From Daphnia pulex (taxonomy: Eukaryota > Arthropoda > Branchiopoda > Diplostraca > Daphniidae): a DNA stretch of 64,000 nucleotides. The stretch is from assembly GCF_021134715.1 (NCBI RefSeq), contig NC_060024.1, positions 8,804,001-8,868,000 of the forward strand. Direction: 5' to 3'. A model generated the notes under the pieces. The model ran no database searches. It saw nothing but the letters and a program-made list of their open reading frames with translations, and had not been told where the DNA came from. Shown here piece after piece: positions 13,446 to 24,746 of this stretch; position 1 is the stretch's first letter, and the number at the start of each line of letters is the position of its first letter. The position numbers were made by a program, and so were the translations under genes.

Positions 13446-13473
13446 ATGGCGGGCCCCAGCCCTGGCTCGCTAG
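13355..13473 (+). promoter_or_regulatory. Two overlapping upstream ORFs before the MBD5/6-type start
   Basis: uORF1 (13355-13396) encodes METETLAPLFWR and stop. Its TGA overlaps the ATG of uORF2 in an ATGA arrangement at 13393-13396. uORF2 (13393-13473, 26 aa) runs across the main ATG at 13446 in another frame. An in-frame TGA 15 nt upstream of 13446 fixes that ATG as the first of the main frame. By general knowledge of scanning, such an arrangement would reduce main-frame initiation. Here that effect is inference. Confidence 0.6.
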
Positions 13474-16400
13474 TCAGCTCTGGCCAGAATGGCTCGCTGC
13501 ACAATGTCCTCTTCTACCTGCCTCAAAACGGCAATGGCAATCAATTTGCCAATGAGGCCTGTCACAACCAGCACGGTGGCACCCTCAACCACCTCTCCTA
13601 CATGCAGACATCTCACAACAGGTAAACAATCGCAACTCACTCTGTGACATTCACACATGAAATTCATGACTCGTGTTTTCTGTTGCAGGTACAGGCCTGA
13701 TCCCGGTCTGAACAAGGTGCACTGCTTTCCGTCAGACAATCCCTACTCCTGTGATAGGGACACAAATGGTTCCTACTGGTCGTACCAGCAGCAGCAGTGG
13801 AATCAGTGGAACCAGAATGACTACAATCATTCGGAAAGTTTGGGTTTCAAATCCTGCTGGATGCAGCAGCAGCAACAACAACAACAGCAACAGCAGCAGC
13901 CCGTGCAGCAGAGGCAAACAATGCAAAATAACAATCCCAGCTGCATGGCTTTCAATCCTCAGTACAACCACATGCATCAACAACAACAACTGCAGCAGCA
14001 ACAACAGCAGCAGCAGATGCAGCCACAACAAATGCAGCAGCAACATTTGCTGCAGCAGACGGCGTACCGGAATAACGTCGTGGCGACTGTCACCGTCCAG
14101 TCAAGTGCTGGTTCATCACAATCGTCACTTTCCCGGACGCCGTCACGTTGTGATTCGGTCCGGTCAGAGTCGACATGTGAGTCTCATTGTAGCAGCAGTT
14201 TGAGTGGTGGAAGTAGCGCCGGAATCGACGACATGACTGGCCAACAGCAGTACGGAATGTATCAGAACTTTTCGTCTCCGGTCGAGCCACAACAACAGCT
14301 CCAGCAGCAGCAGCAGCAATTGTATTCGCAACCACATCTCCATCAGCACCAGGAACACGTCCAACAGCAGTTGCAGCAGCAGCAACAACAACAACAGTGT
14401 TTCTGGCCGTCTAGTCATTACGATGTGCAACAACAAGAGCAACAGCAAATGGATTACTTTCGTCAACAACAGCAAATGCAACAACAACAACAGCAGCAGC
14501 AGCATTACTATCGCCAGCACCAAGTGATTCAACAGCAACAACAATTGCAACAACAGCAGCAAGTGAATTGTTATTGGCCTCGTGAATCATCGCCAGCCAT
14601 TCATCAACAGCAGCAACAACAACACAGACAGTTCACCTGTGTCAATCCGGTGGCGGATCACCACCCGATTGTCATCGAAACCCCTGCATGTTCCTCGAGT
14701 CCGATCGTGGCGGACACAACAACATCCATGATATCATCCTCTCCGCTTCCAGTGACGTCATCATCCTCATCACCACCTGTGACGTCCAATTATAATCATC
14801 CGACTACTCCGGATGAATCGATGGAATGTTCAACTCCTCTGGCCGACGCTCCCGTCGCCAACGACGATCCACCTGCTACGACAACAGCCGAAACAACAAC
14901 GTCAACCGAGGCGGACGAGAGTATGGAATCATCTTCTTCCGAGATTCCCACGCCAACAACAACAGCAGCAGCACAACCAACAGCAGCAGCTGATGATGAT
15001 GCCAATTCAAATGCTAATGTGAATTCATCATCGATAACCATAGTGAACATTACAACAACGACCAGCGTACCCACCGGTTGGACCCGTGAAATATCCGCCG
15101 GAAATGTAATCTACATCAGGTGAGAGGACATATCAAAACCACAATGCGCCGCTCCAACCCCTCAACCAGGTCTTCCTGGTACCCTGATGTATTTAGATTT
15201 TCCTAATATATCCCTAGGCTTAATGAACTACTCTACCGTCATAATCGATTATTTAATCCCTGGGTTGTTCCTCCCCACCACCACCCAGCCAGCCCAAGCT
15301 CCTAATGGAGCTCAGACGATATTACCATTCGATTACAGGCGATTTACATAGGGAACAAAAAAAAGTTGCTCGAGTCCTCTTTGTGTGTGTGTTCCTGGGA
15401 GCGTCGCCCAGGACGACGACGACAACAAATGGGGAAAGAAAAGAAGAAGGAGCTAAAAATACAAGAGAAGAATACAGGAGAGAGAGGGAACTAGGAGGAG
15501 GATGCGACGGCGGTTTGATCGATCAATTGACCTCGACTTGATCATCAATAGAAAGAAAAAAAAAGAAGTCCTGGATTACGTTAGTGGGTTCGAGTCTGTC
15601 TAACCGCCCAGCTTTATTTTTCCTGTTTGGCCTTTTTTCGCTCTTATTCCTCTTTCTCTCTCTCCCCCCTTGTTGTACACACGTATGTCTCTCCGGCGTT
15701 TGTTAGTCGGGAAATAAGGAACACCCCGTGGGGAGTCTCTCTATTTTTCCTTATAACATACATACGCGCTGCACACCTGGTTGACGTCAGACTAGTACCT
15801 AAAAAAAATTAAATGAAAAAAAGAGACTGTTGGGTCTATAAGGGGAATACGTTGTGGGGCCGGCAGCCTTTTTTTTATAATTTCCAGTGCAAAGGGGGGC
15901 TGCTGCTGCTGTTGCAACTACTATTCCAGGTGTGGTTTAAACAACGAGGAACCCTGAAAAGGGCCCCAAGAAATTTTTCAAACTGAAAAAAAAAATTAGG
16001 GGGTCGAAATTGTGAGGGGGGAAATAATGATGGTACCTAGAGAAAAAACATTAAAAATGTATATAAAAATGTAGAGTAAAGAGAAGAATTCATTCGAGAA
16101 CGATTACGAACTACCGGCGGCGGCTACCAACCCCAAACAACAACCCCCTCCGCATTTCCCATATCCCCTGGTTTTCTTTTAACCCCTGGACTACTACCAC
16201 ATCTACCTCTGGGAGGAAATTATTTTTAAATGTTTTGCCGCTTTAGTAGTCAGCTCCCTATTTTTTTGGGTGTCTGTTGTTGTATTTTTGATTCTCCCCC
16301 CTCTTAATCTATTTCGAGACCCGTTTTCCTCGGGGGTTGTAAAATGAAGAAAAAACGACTTTTTTTTTTCTCTTTCTTATTCTGGTTAACTGGTTTCACA

Positions 16401-19336
16401 CGCCAGGATATTTTTCTTTCCTTTTTATTTTTTCCAGTTACGCCGAGCAAATGCGGAATTCCGTTGTGAACGTGTGTGACAGAGAGAAAGAGAGAAAAGG
16501 GGGGCAATTGTTGTTGCATCTAGGAAATTATGTATTCCGGATCTTGTCGTATAGCCGTCGAGGTTATAGACGACGAATGTCGTTTTTGTCTCCGGAAACA
16601 AGAACCGGATTGCGGTGGATGGATGGAAAGGTTCTTCTAACCCCTGGGTGTGTGTGTAGGGTGGGATGAGATGATTTCCCCCCTCTTTTTCAAGAATTCT
16701 GGGCTTGCATCCAGACATCTCAATTCAAAATGTTTTGTGTGTGTGTGTGTCTGTCTTGGATGTTTTTTGGTCTTCTTCTTCTTCGTCATCCCTTTCTCTC
16801 GCTTTCTCCCTTTCGCCCATCCTTCTCTCTCTCTCTCTCTTCCGGCTGGGCAACGAATCAATATCTCCTGCTGTGTGCTCTTGTGTCTGCGCGCGGCCGT
16901 CGTCGTCGTCGTAAAGCGTCGCTCAGGGAATGCTCAAGACTTGTCTTCCGGATTTATCGATCCGCACCAGAGTTTCTTCTTCTTCTCCTTTTTCTTATCA
17001 CCCCACCCACTCGCCCACCCGATCCTCCTCCTCCCTCTAGACTCTTTAATCAACCGAATCAATCAAGACGTGATTACGACCTAAATGAATGGAATATTAG
17101 TGGCCGTTAATTTACGTTCAAATCTGTTTTTCTTTTTTTTTTCTTTTAGCCTTAATCGCATTCGTGATTTTAATTTCGTTTCGATGAAAATTCAATTATT
17201 ATTTTTCTTTTTCCTTTGTTGCGTCGAATAGTCCGAGTGGCTGCCGATTGTCGTCGCTGGAGGACGCGGCCAACTACGTCCAGCGCGACGGAACCTGCAA
17301 GTGCGGACTGCCTTGTCCGCTCCGACTTCAGCACGTCTTTAATTTCGATCCGTCGGTGAGTTGTTCCTTCTAAAAAACAAAAAAAAACAAATGCCGCCAT
17401 CTTTATCCTATTTATAAAAATCTCGAATGATCTCCGCGTTATTAAACTTTCTTTCTGTTGGCTATATCGGGTTTATGTATAATACTATAAGTTATAACAA
17501 TCTTTTTCTGTGTTTCTTTCTTGGAACTGGTCTTTTGTATAATAACGCCGCCGTCTTCGGTTTCATCCTTTGCTCTCCCCACTCACCCCGAAATGAAGAA
17601 TTTACCTAGATTTTTTCTTTTTTTTTCAAGTTTTGTTATCAAATTAAACCAGAAATTGTGTTGATTTATTTCTTAATTTTTTTTCCTGAATGTGTAGAGT
17701 AGAATTTCCCATTTTTTTTTCATTTGGAATTTTTCAAAATTTTTTACGTAGTTAATACAACAAAGAATTTCATCCTCTCCATAAAAAAATAAAATTATTT
17801 TTTCTTTTTTTTTTTTTTATTTGGTTGTAATCATCTTTTACGCACTCAAAGTATATTACTATCATTTATCGGTTTTTCGTGACTCTGAAGATTCTTTTTT
17901 ATGATTGTCTTTTTTCCTTTTCTCCTTCCATCCCTGGGGCCCCCAACTACAACAACAACCGACCGTAACTGAATAACACCCGAATGCGCGGGAGATCTCT
18001 GATGGCGTCTCACGACGACATTTCGTGATTTCTTTAACAACAACAACAACAAAAATTGCGCAAAAAAATATAAATTCGAGATGGCGGCGTGCGCGCGCGC
18101 GCGTCCTTATTCCTTTGTTTCTTTCTTTCCTTTTCCATCCGGTTGGTGATGGTGTCGTGGCGGTCGGGAAAAAAAAAGACAAAATTGGTAAAGGCGAACG
18201 AAAAATTTGTTGGGTGGGTTGGGGGGGGGGTTTACGTGTGTGTGTCGTTTCGTTTTGGCCGCGGACGAAAAAGGAAATGGGAGAAAAGTTGATGAAATTA
18301 CCGCAGCGATTTGATATCGACGCAGAGTGTCGTCTGCACGACACGGCGCGTGCGTGAATGTCTAGTTTCTTTCTTTTTTTCTTTTTTTTATTATTTTTTC
18401 ACGACCGATAAAGAGGAGAAGAATGAAAAGAAAAGAACGTCCGGCATTTTATTGATCGCTTTTTTTTGGATTTTTTTCTTTTTCTTTTTTTCCCTCCTCC
18501 TTTCCTGTGTGTGTTCGTGTTTGCCCTGGTTGTGTGTTTGTCTTCAGGTGGCGTGCAAAGCCGAGACGTCACTGGACGCCCAGTCATCGACCTGCTGCCA
18601 CAAACAGTCGCGAGATGTCAGCACGGACAAGGCGGCCCAGGCGACCACAGCGGCGGCAGCGGCGACGGTGACGACGGACAAGGCGGCGAAATCATCGGCC
18701 GTCAAACGAAAAAAGAGCGGAAATGCAATGAATAACAAGTCGGGCAAGACCACCAAGACTCTTCCGGTTATCCAGCCACAACAACAACAACAGCCACCCG
18801 CTCAGCAGTCTCAACAACAACAACAACCTTTGCTCTTTCGACGTTCTCCGTGTCCCAATGTGGACGTCAGGCAAATTCCGTTGGAGCAGAATCGGCCGCC
18901 GGCCGGCAGCCTCTTGCCGCAGGCTCGTTCCACTCAGCCGTCAACAACAACTGGGAACGGACCGACGTTTTTCGATGATCCCAACGCCTATTTGGCCCAG
19001 CAAACGGTCCTGTTGCAAAGTAGTTTGCAGAATGGCGGAAACAATTCGGTCCCTACGCCGCCACCTCCGTCGGAACCGCTTCCGGCCGCACCTGCACCAC
19101 CGCCAGCTTCAACGACGACGACGACAGAAACGGCCGAAGCGGAGCAGACGCAAGAAGAATTGCTGGGCGATTTACTCGACTGCATCCCCGACTCGATGGA
19201 GGAAGTTCTCGACAGACAAAAGGACGTGGCGGCCGCTGCGGAAGCTGCCGCTCAAGCCGAAAAGGCGGCCAATCTCATCAAACAAGCGGCTGCCGCTGCA
19301 GCCGCAGCCACGGCCCGTCAGCAACAGCAGGCTGTC

Positions 19337-19371
<35 letters not shown>

Positions 19372-21151
19372 GCAGCCGCCCAGCAAGACGCAAAAATCAC
19401 CTTCTGTGCCCGTTTCTTTGGCTCCAGCTCCGGCGGCAGTCCGAAGTAAACCTCCGCCATTGGCCATCCGACCGGCCACGCCCGCTTCGGCTGCCCGGTC
19501 ACGAGCCAGAGCCGCCGAAGCGTCGTCCAAGAGCACCAAGTCAAGATCACCCCGGAGGACTCACCACCAGCCCATCCAGATTCAGAGCAACGCCAAAGTC
19601 CTCCAGCCGGCCCAGATGCCTCAACAACAGCAACAACAGCAATTGCAGCAACAACATCAGCAGCAGTTTATCCACCAACAGCAGCAGCATCAATTCTGGC
19701 CGGCCCTGTCGACGCCAAACATCGGACCTTTGCGGACGGCCTCATTTCCTTTCGTTTCTTATCATTCGGCCGTCGCTCCGGCGCCGGCCACAGCCACCCC
19801 GATCTTCTCGACGGCGGCCCTGAGGCCGGGCAACCTCCCCATGACTTTCCTGACGTCTGCAGCCGCCCATCCGGGCAATCAAGCCCATGCGACCAACGTT
19901 TTCAATCAGGGATTGCCGGTGCTGACGACCCGACAGGCCCTGGGGCCGTCCGGTCAAGTGGTCCACGTCCTGACGACTCCCGGCCCCATGTTGGCCGCCG
20001 CTCCGATGGCTGCCGAACCTTCCAACGCTGTTCCTATCCTGACTGTCGGCCCGATGAACACCGGACCTCATCCGAACAACCTGGGCAACAACATTAACAG
20101 CCGGGGACTGACGCGGACGGGCAAGAAGAGGAAATCAACTCCTCAAACTGTGGCGTCCATTTTGCAGCAAGGCGCCCAGCTGGCGGCCATGACTCAGCAT
20201 CAGCAACAACATCAACAACTGCACCAACCTCAGCAGCAGCAACAACATCACCACCAGGCGACGACTCTGACGCTGTCGCAGGAGCCGCTGGTCTACAACG
20301 TTCAGAATTTCCAGCAGATCCAGCCGCAGCAGACGATTCAAACGTTGGCGCTGATGCCGGACGGTAAGACTTATGTTGTTGTCAATTCACAGCCGGCCCC
20401 GGCTCCCCAGCCGACGCATCAGCAGAATACTGGCGGCCATTGGTTGTTGAGTCCTCGCCCTGCCAACATCGCCCCGGCCGGACAGCCCGTCAACGTCTTT
20501 TGCACGACCCAGACGGGCCCTGGAGGTGGAACGACGTTCGTTTTGAACGGGGCCAGCGCTCCGACCCACCAGGTCCTTCAACTCCAGGACGGAACGTTAG
20601 TCCAGACGACGACGGATCAGTCGAATTTGCTGGCCAATTACGGCGGATTGTTCATCCGCTGTCCGACCACGCCTACCGGTGCCCAGATCTTCAGTACCAC
20701 CAGTCCAGCGGCCAACGTTCGAACGCTTCCCCTGCCGATTCCCATCGCCCCCGGCCGCTCTCCTGGCCGTTCTCCGGACTCCAGCAGCATCCTGGCGGAT
20801 GGAGCCATGGTGACTTCTTCGTCGACCACCAACACGGGATCGCTGGTGGCTTGCGGCGAAGCCACTCCGCCTTCGCAAGCGTCATCCGTTTCTTCCGCTT
20901 CCCTGGCCGTCCGGACGGCTCATCCATCGCCCGTCGTCCAAAGCAGTCAAATAGATAGTTGCGTCCAGGAAGTCGAAACGGAACAGCAACAGCAGATCCT
21001 TCAAGCCAACGCCGAATCTGTCAAGAAGTCGGCCGAATTCAACAACAACAACAACAACAACACTACAGCCACAACGTTGACTACGACCACTGTCCAGCAC
21101 TGGCTGAAACCTGAAATCATCACCAATGCATCACAAATCGTTGCCGGTTGA
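13446..21151 (+). CDS. MBD5/6: MBD5/MBD6-type methyl-CpG-binding-domain protein (six-banded-like)
   Basis: Four exons: 13446-13621, 13689-15119, 17232-17355 and 18548-21151, phases 2, 2 and 0, giving 1444 aa. Residues 1 to about 518 are dominated by polyQ (CAG/CAA). The MBD spans about 519-577 across the exon 2-3 junction: [18 protein letters not shown], then [20 protein letters not shown] and [20 protein letters not shown]. The pattern 'GW.R.., [22 protein letters not shown]..., VFNFDP' is specific to the MBD5/6 branch, whose MBD does not read methyl-CpG and instead contacts the PR-DUB (BAP1/ASXL) deubiquitinase. After the MBD come Ala/Gln/Pro-rich low-complexity stretches. Unlike vertebrate MBD5/6, where the MBD is N-terminal, it is preceded here by about 500 residues. 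A chromatin or transcription role is inferred from the family. Confidence 0.9.
15120..17231 (+). other. Intron 2 of the MBD5/6-type gene
   Basis: A 2.1-kb intron splitting the MBD, bounded by gtgaga and aatag. Rich in T/C and G/T simple sequence. Many short open frames, none with family features. A tRNA B-box-like word near 15589 is not part of a tRNA fold. Confidence 0.75.
17356..18547 (+). other. Intron 3 of the MBD5/6-type gene
   Basis: A 1.2-kb intron (donor gtgagt, acceptor tcttcag) immediately after the MBD. AT-rich with long poly-T runs. No gene seen. Confidence 0.75.
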
Positions 21152-22995
21152 AATTTTGACACAAAAACGAAAATCAGGTTTTTAAATTTTTTTCTTTCAA
21201 TTATTCATCACATCGCGAGAAACTTTGAACGGGAAGTTTCAGATTTTCACGACATTTTGACATAATAAGGAGAGAAGTGGGTTTTTTTAAGGGTTGTGCT
21301 TTTTATTTTTGACATTTGCTTGCTTTTTATATATATAGTATAAATATTGAATTTCCCCTGTCGTTAGTTTTTTGTTCCTGGTGGTGTGTCGTTACGAAAT
21401 GGAACTTTTTTTAAAATTCTTTCATTCGAAAATATTCAAATTTTCATCGAAAAATCATCTCTCTGGTGACGAAACATTGGGAGGGAGGGAAATTTAGGAA
21501 TTGGTAAACTCATTAAAGACACACCATCAAATATTATACATACATCACATACAGTAATATTATATACATATTATAAATTATGTACATATTGCAGGAAAAA
21601 AAACAAAACAATATTTTCTCTTCTTCTTTTCTCTGTCTCTATTTTCATTCTCTTCCCGGTGCGCTGATGGGTTAAATCTCAGAATTAGAAAATCACAATT
21701 TCTACAAAATGAATAACAAAACTATTTCGTATATGAAAATATATACCAGTACCTTATACATATATATAAAAAGAAAAACACGTTTGTTTTTAGCTTGTTA
21801 TATTTCTCGAGCCAATCATCAGCTTCTGATTAGTACTCTTTCTCTCTCTCTATTCTTCTCTTCCTCCTCCCAGTTGCATTTAAAAAATTACTAGTTAATA
21901 TTAATATTTAGTTTTGTATATTCATTATTACATCACACGTATAGAACTATACAGTACACCGCTGTTTGTTGTTGAATCAATATTTCTTTTCTTGGTTAAT
22001 ATCTCGGGGACGCGCTCCTTTTTTTTTTAATTTCTCCTTTCCTTCATTTGCCTCTGTGTGTTATACATATGCATATAATAACTATTAAAAATATCGCGCG
22101 TAATTTGTTTCATTTTTGTGAGAAAAATTGTTGGTTCATTTTTTTTTCTGGGAAAAATTTAATTTTTTCGGAATTGTTTCAACCCACACAATTGAGGAAA
22201 CGAAATCAAGGGGAAAAAAAACCAGTATACATAATTAATAACGTTTTTAATTATCATGAAATCAATCTTTCTACTCTTTCTTCATGGCTTTCGATGTTTT
22301 GCCACGTGATGTAATTCATTAACTATCAGCGTGTGTGTGTGTGTGTAATCTCCAATTTTGTGTTTGAGTGTGAATTTGTAAGAAAAATTTCAAAAAAAAA
22401 AAAACCTGTTGTACTAAAAAAAAATATTATATATTCATCAGCTGACTGTGGGCTAGCTTTAAAAAAATCTATATAAAAACTATTAAAAAAAAATTGTTAC
22501 AAACAAAACTGATGTACCAGAGCGTTCGTGTTCCTTTTGTTTTCTAAAAAAAAAAAATTGTAGTTTTTCAACAACAAGAAAAAACCGGTTCTCTCATCAC
22601 ACACACACACAAAATCTGCTTTTTTTATTTTTTTTTTCTTCTCCAAAAATCTCGTGTGAAAATTTAAAAAATGACTTTTTTTTTTATTTGGAAAAGAGGA
22701 AAATGATTTTGATTGTTCACGATTTAACCCTCTCTCCTTATCCTCCTCCTATATATAGAAATGTTTAAATTTTTTTTTTCTATTGTATTTTTTACCGGGG
22801 TGATGATATATGATGTTCGTCTGGTTGATATACCAATACAAAACAAAAAAAAGTTGTTTGACAGAAAATTAAAACAAAAAAAGAAAACTTGTTTTTATTG
22901 ATTCAATTAAAAAATTTTAGAGGCTCCACATGAATAAGATTTAGCCGAGGGCTGAATTTCTCCCACCCTGCTATTTTTAATCATTTATCGGCTGC
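21152..22995. other. 3' UTR of the MBD5/6-type gene and intergenic sequence
   Basis: AT-rich, with runs of A and T, a GT microsatellite near 22330-22346 and a CA run near 22601-22611. The start of this stretch must be 3' UTR, but I cannot choose one polyadenylation site. No gene seen on either strand. Confidence 0.5.
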
Positions 22996-23002
22996 TATAA
23001 AG
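22996..23002 (+). promoter_or_regulatory. TATA box of the secreted cysteine-rich factor gene
   Basis: TATAAAG stands 59 bp before the start codon at 23055. A transcription start about 30 bp downstream would leave a 5' UTR of roughly 30 nt. A TATA-type promoter fits a tightly regulated gene, unlike the TATA-less housekeeping genes around it. Placement is inferred from sequence only. Confidence 0.5.
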
Positions 23003-23054
23003 AGAGATAGGTGAAAAGGTGCACACATCGTGACAAGTTGTTGTGCAGGTGATC

Positions 23055-24191
23055 ATGTCGCTTTACCTCATCCTGGCAGCCTGCTGGTTGTTGCTATCAG
23101 ATCTCCAAGGATTGTCGTCGAAGGAATCCTGTTTGGGTGGCCGATCGCTGCGAGGATTGATTGAATTACCATCCCGGCATTATAATCACGACAGCAACAA
23201 TATTACCACAGTTTCGTGTTGCGACGACCCAGTCGTCTGTCATGGCGGATTGGCCCTGAGAAATGAACAAGTCGAGGCTTCGTTGATTATCAACCAGCAG
23301 CCCCTTGGCCATTTCGACCTTCAACACCAATACGCCCAGCAACTTGTTCAATCGAACGACCGTGATGCAGCAGCAGCAGCAGCTCTGCAGCAACGCCATA
23401 AAAGGTAAACCTTTTTTTACCGCGTTTTCTCGGTGTGCACCTATAAATGTATATATACACGCCTTTTTTAAAAAACATTTGACTTTGTGTGGCACAAGAA
23501 ACATTTATCCCCGCTTTTATTTTTATGGATTTTTATTATTATTTTTTAAAAGATCTGTTATTAATGGCGGACGCTGCGCTGGAAATAAAATGGCATGTCT
23601 GCCCATTCAAGTTCGTTGCTGCCCTGCCAACATGTCCGTATTTTTCCCCATTTCAGCTATTTCGGCCTTGACGGGTATATATCTCGGTTCAATTATTCTT
23701 ATTTCATGCTGTAAAAAGAAAGAAAAAACACACGACTGATTTTCAGGGGAGCGAGTCCACGTGATTCAACTGCCGCCATTAATTTTGCAGCCCGTAATTT
23801 ATGGCCGTTGTGAAACAGAGCAGAGCTCCATTTTCGACGCCGAATGCCAACAGGTTGATAAATGATAGGACGCCAATTGATGTGGGCATATTTCTATTGA
23901 TCATTTATTATTTAAAAAATAGGAATTGACACCGGAAATGATGCACGTCGGTCGAGTCGATCCCGAAACCAGCGACTTGGAATTGTCCAGAGAACCGGTC
24001 ATGGTGGAAAGTGGCTGCTCGTGTCGCTTCAATCGCCAGCCTCTTGACATTATCGGTCAGTCTAAAACATTTGATGTTGATCACATCGTTTTTTTTACCG
24101 TTTGAAAAAAAAATAAAACGTGATTATTTTAACAGATGGCATAGTCATGGACGAAACGATGACTTCATTCATAGATCTCTGGAGCGACTGA
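23055..24191 (+). CDS. Secreted, furin-processed 8-cysteine factor (cystine-knot-like), family unassigned
   Basis: Five exons: 23055-23404, 23553-23674, 23747-23853, 23923-24055 and 24136-24191. Phases 2, 1, 0 and 1 close to give 255 aa. Residues 1-19 are a signal peptide (MSLYLILAACWLLLSDLQG). A prodomain of about 98 residues ends at the dibasic site RHKR (114-117), exactly at the exon 1-2 junction. The predicted mature part (118-255) has eight Cys: 125, 132, 139, 140, 179, 191, 225 and 227, ending with a Cys-x-Cys pair (VMVESGCSCRF), and a glycosylation sequon at N143. Signal, prodomain, furin site and a C-terminal CxC are features of secreted cystine-knot ligands (Spätzle/neurotrophin, PTTH/trunk, IL-17), but spacing matches none well enough for me to name it. 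The short exons 2 and 5 are easy for gene finders to miss. A role as an extracellular ligand is inference. Confidence 0.72.
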
Positions 24192-24746
24192 ATTACAATT
24201 TTGAACTTTCACGTTTTTTGTTGTTTGTCGTTTATTATTGGGGAGAGAGAGAAAATAGACTATTTTGTTATGTTTCCGATTTCTTTTTCCGTGTAGCATT
24301 ATTTATTAATACGACGTGAAAGTCGGTCAGCGTCGCGCATTGTTATCAGCTCGAGTGTGAGAGTGACCGCAAAAATAAAAACAGCTGGGAGAGAAAGCAG
24401 ATCCACGTCGTTTGTCTAGATTGTTTTTTAATGGCGGGTTACCAGGGTTCGGGAACAAAAAGGCCGTTTCTTTACACAATATAAAATATAATACGTGTCA
24501 CGTCCTCAATCCGTTAAAAAACCGTAACCGTTTACGACCAGCGTCAGCCATCTAACGGTCAACTAATGAAACTCGTGATCACGTGCGCAGAACAAATTGT
24601 CAGGAGTAGCGCCACTTGTGATTGTGTTTTTCCGCCATCACCAAGGCAGCGTTTCTTTTTATTTCCGTGTGTGTGTTGTTGATTGCATCATCTTAGATCT
24701 CATTAACACTACTACTCTCCAACGTGGTGTTTTTATTGAATATATT
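24192..24746. other. Spacer: 3' UTR of the secreted factor and KANSL2 promoter
   Basis: Contains a CTCF-like motif variant CCATCTAACGG at 24548-24558, about 190 bp upstream of the KANSL2 start. The frame of KANSL2 exon 1 is open back to 24597 but has no ATG before 24747. No separate gene seen. Confidence 0.5.

Noticed and set aside
13732-14562. Long Leu-rich open frames on the minus strand
   Set aside because: They are antisense readings of CAG/CAA polyQ tracts of the MBD5/6-type gene (CTG gives Leu).
15580-15605. tRNA B-box-like word GGTTCGAGTCT
   Set aside because: No A box, no acceptor stem pairing and no cloverleaf around it. It lies inside an intron.
18858-19823. 321-codon plus-strand frame rich in Arg and Ser
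   Set aside because: Out-of-frame reading of exon 4 of the MBD5/6-type gene. The in-frame product continues from the MBD and is open for 867 codons.
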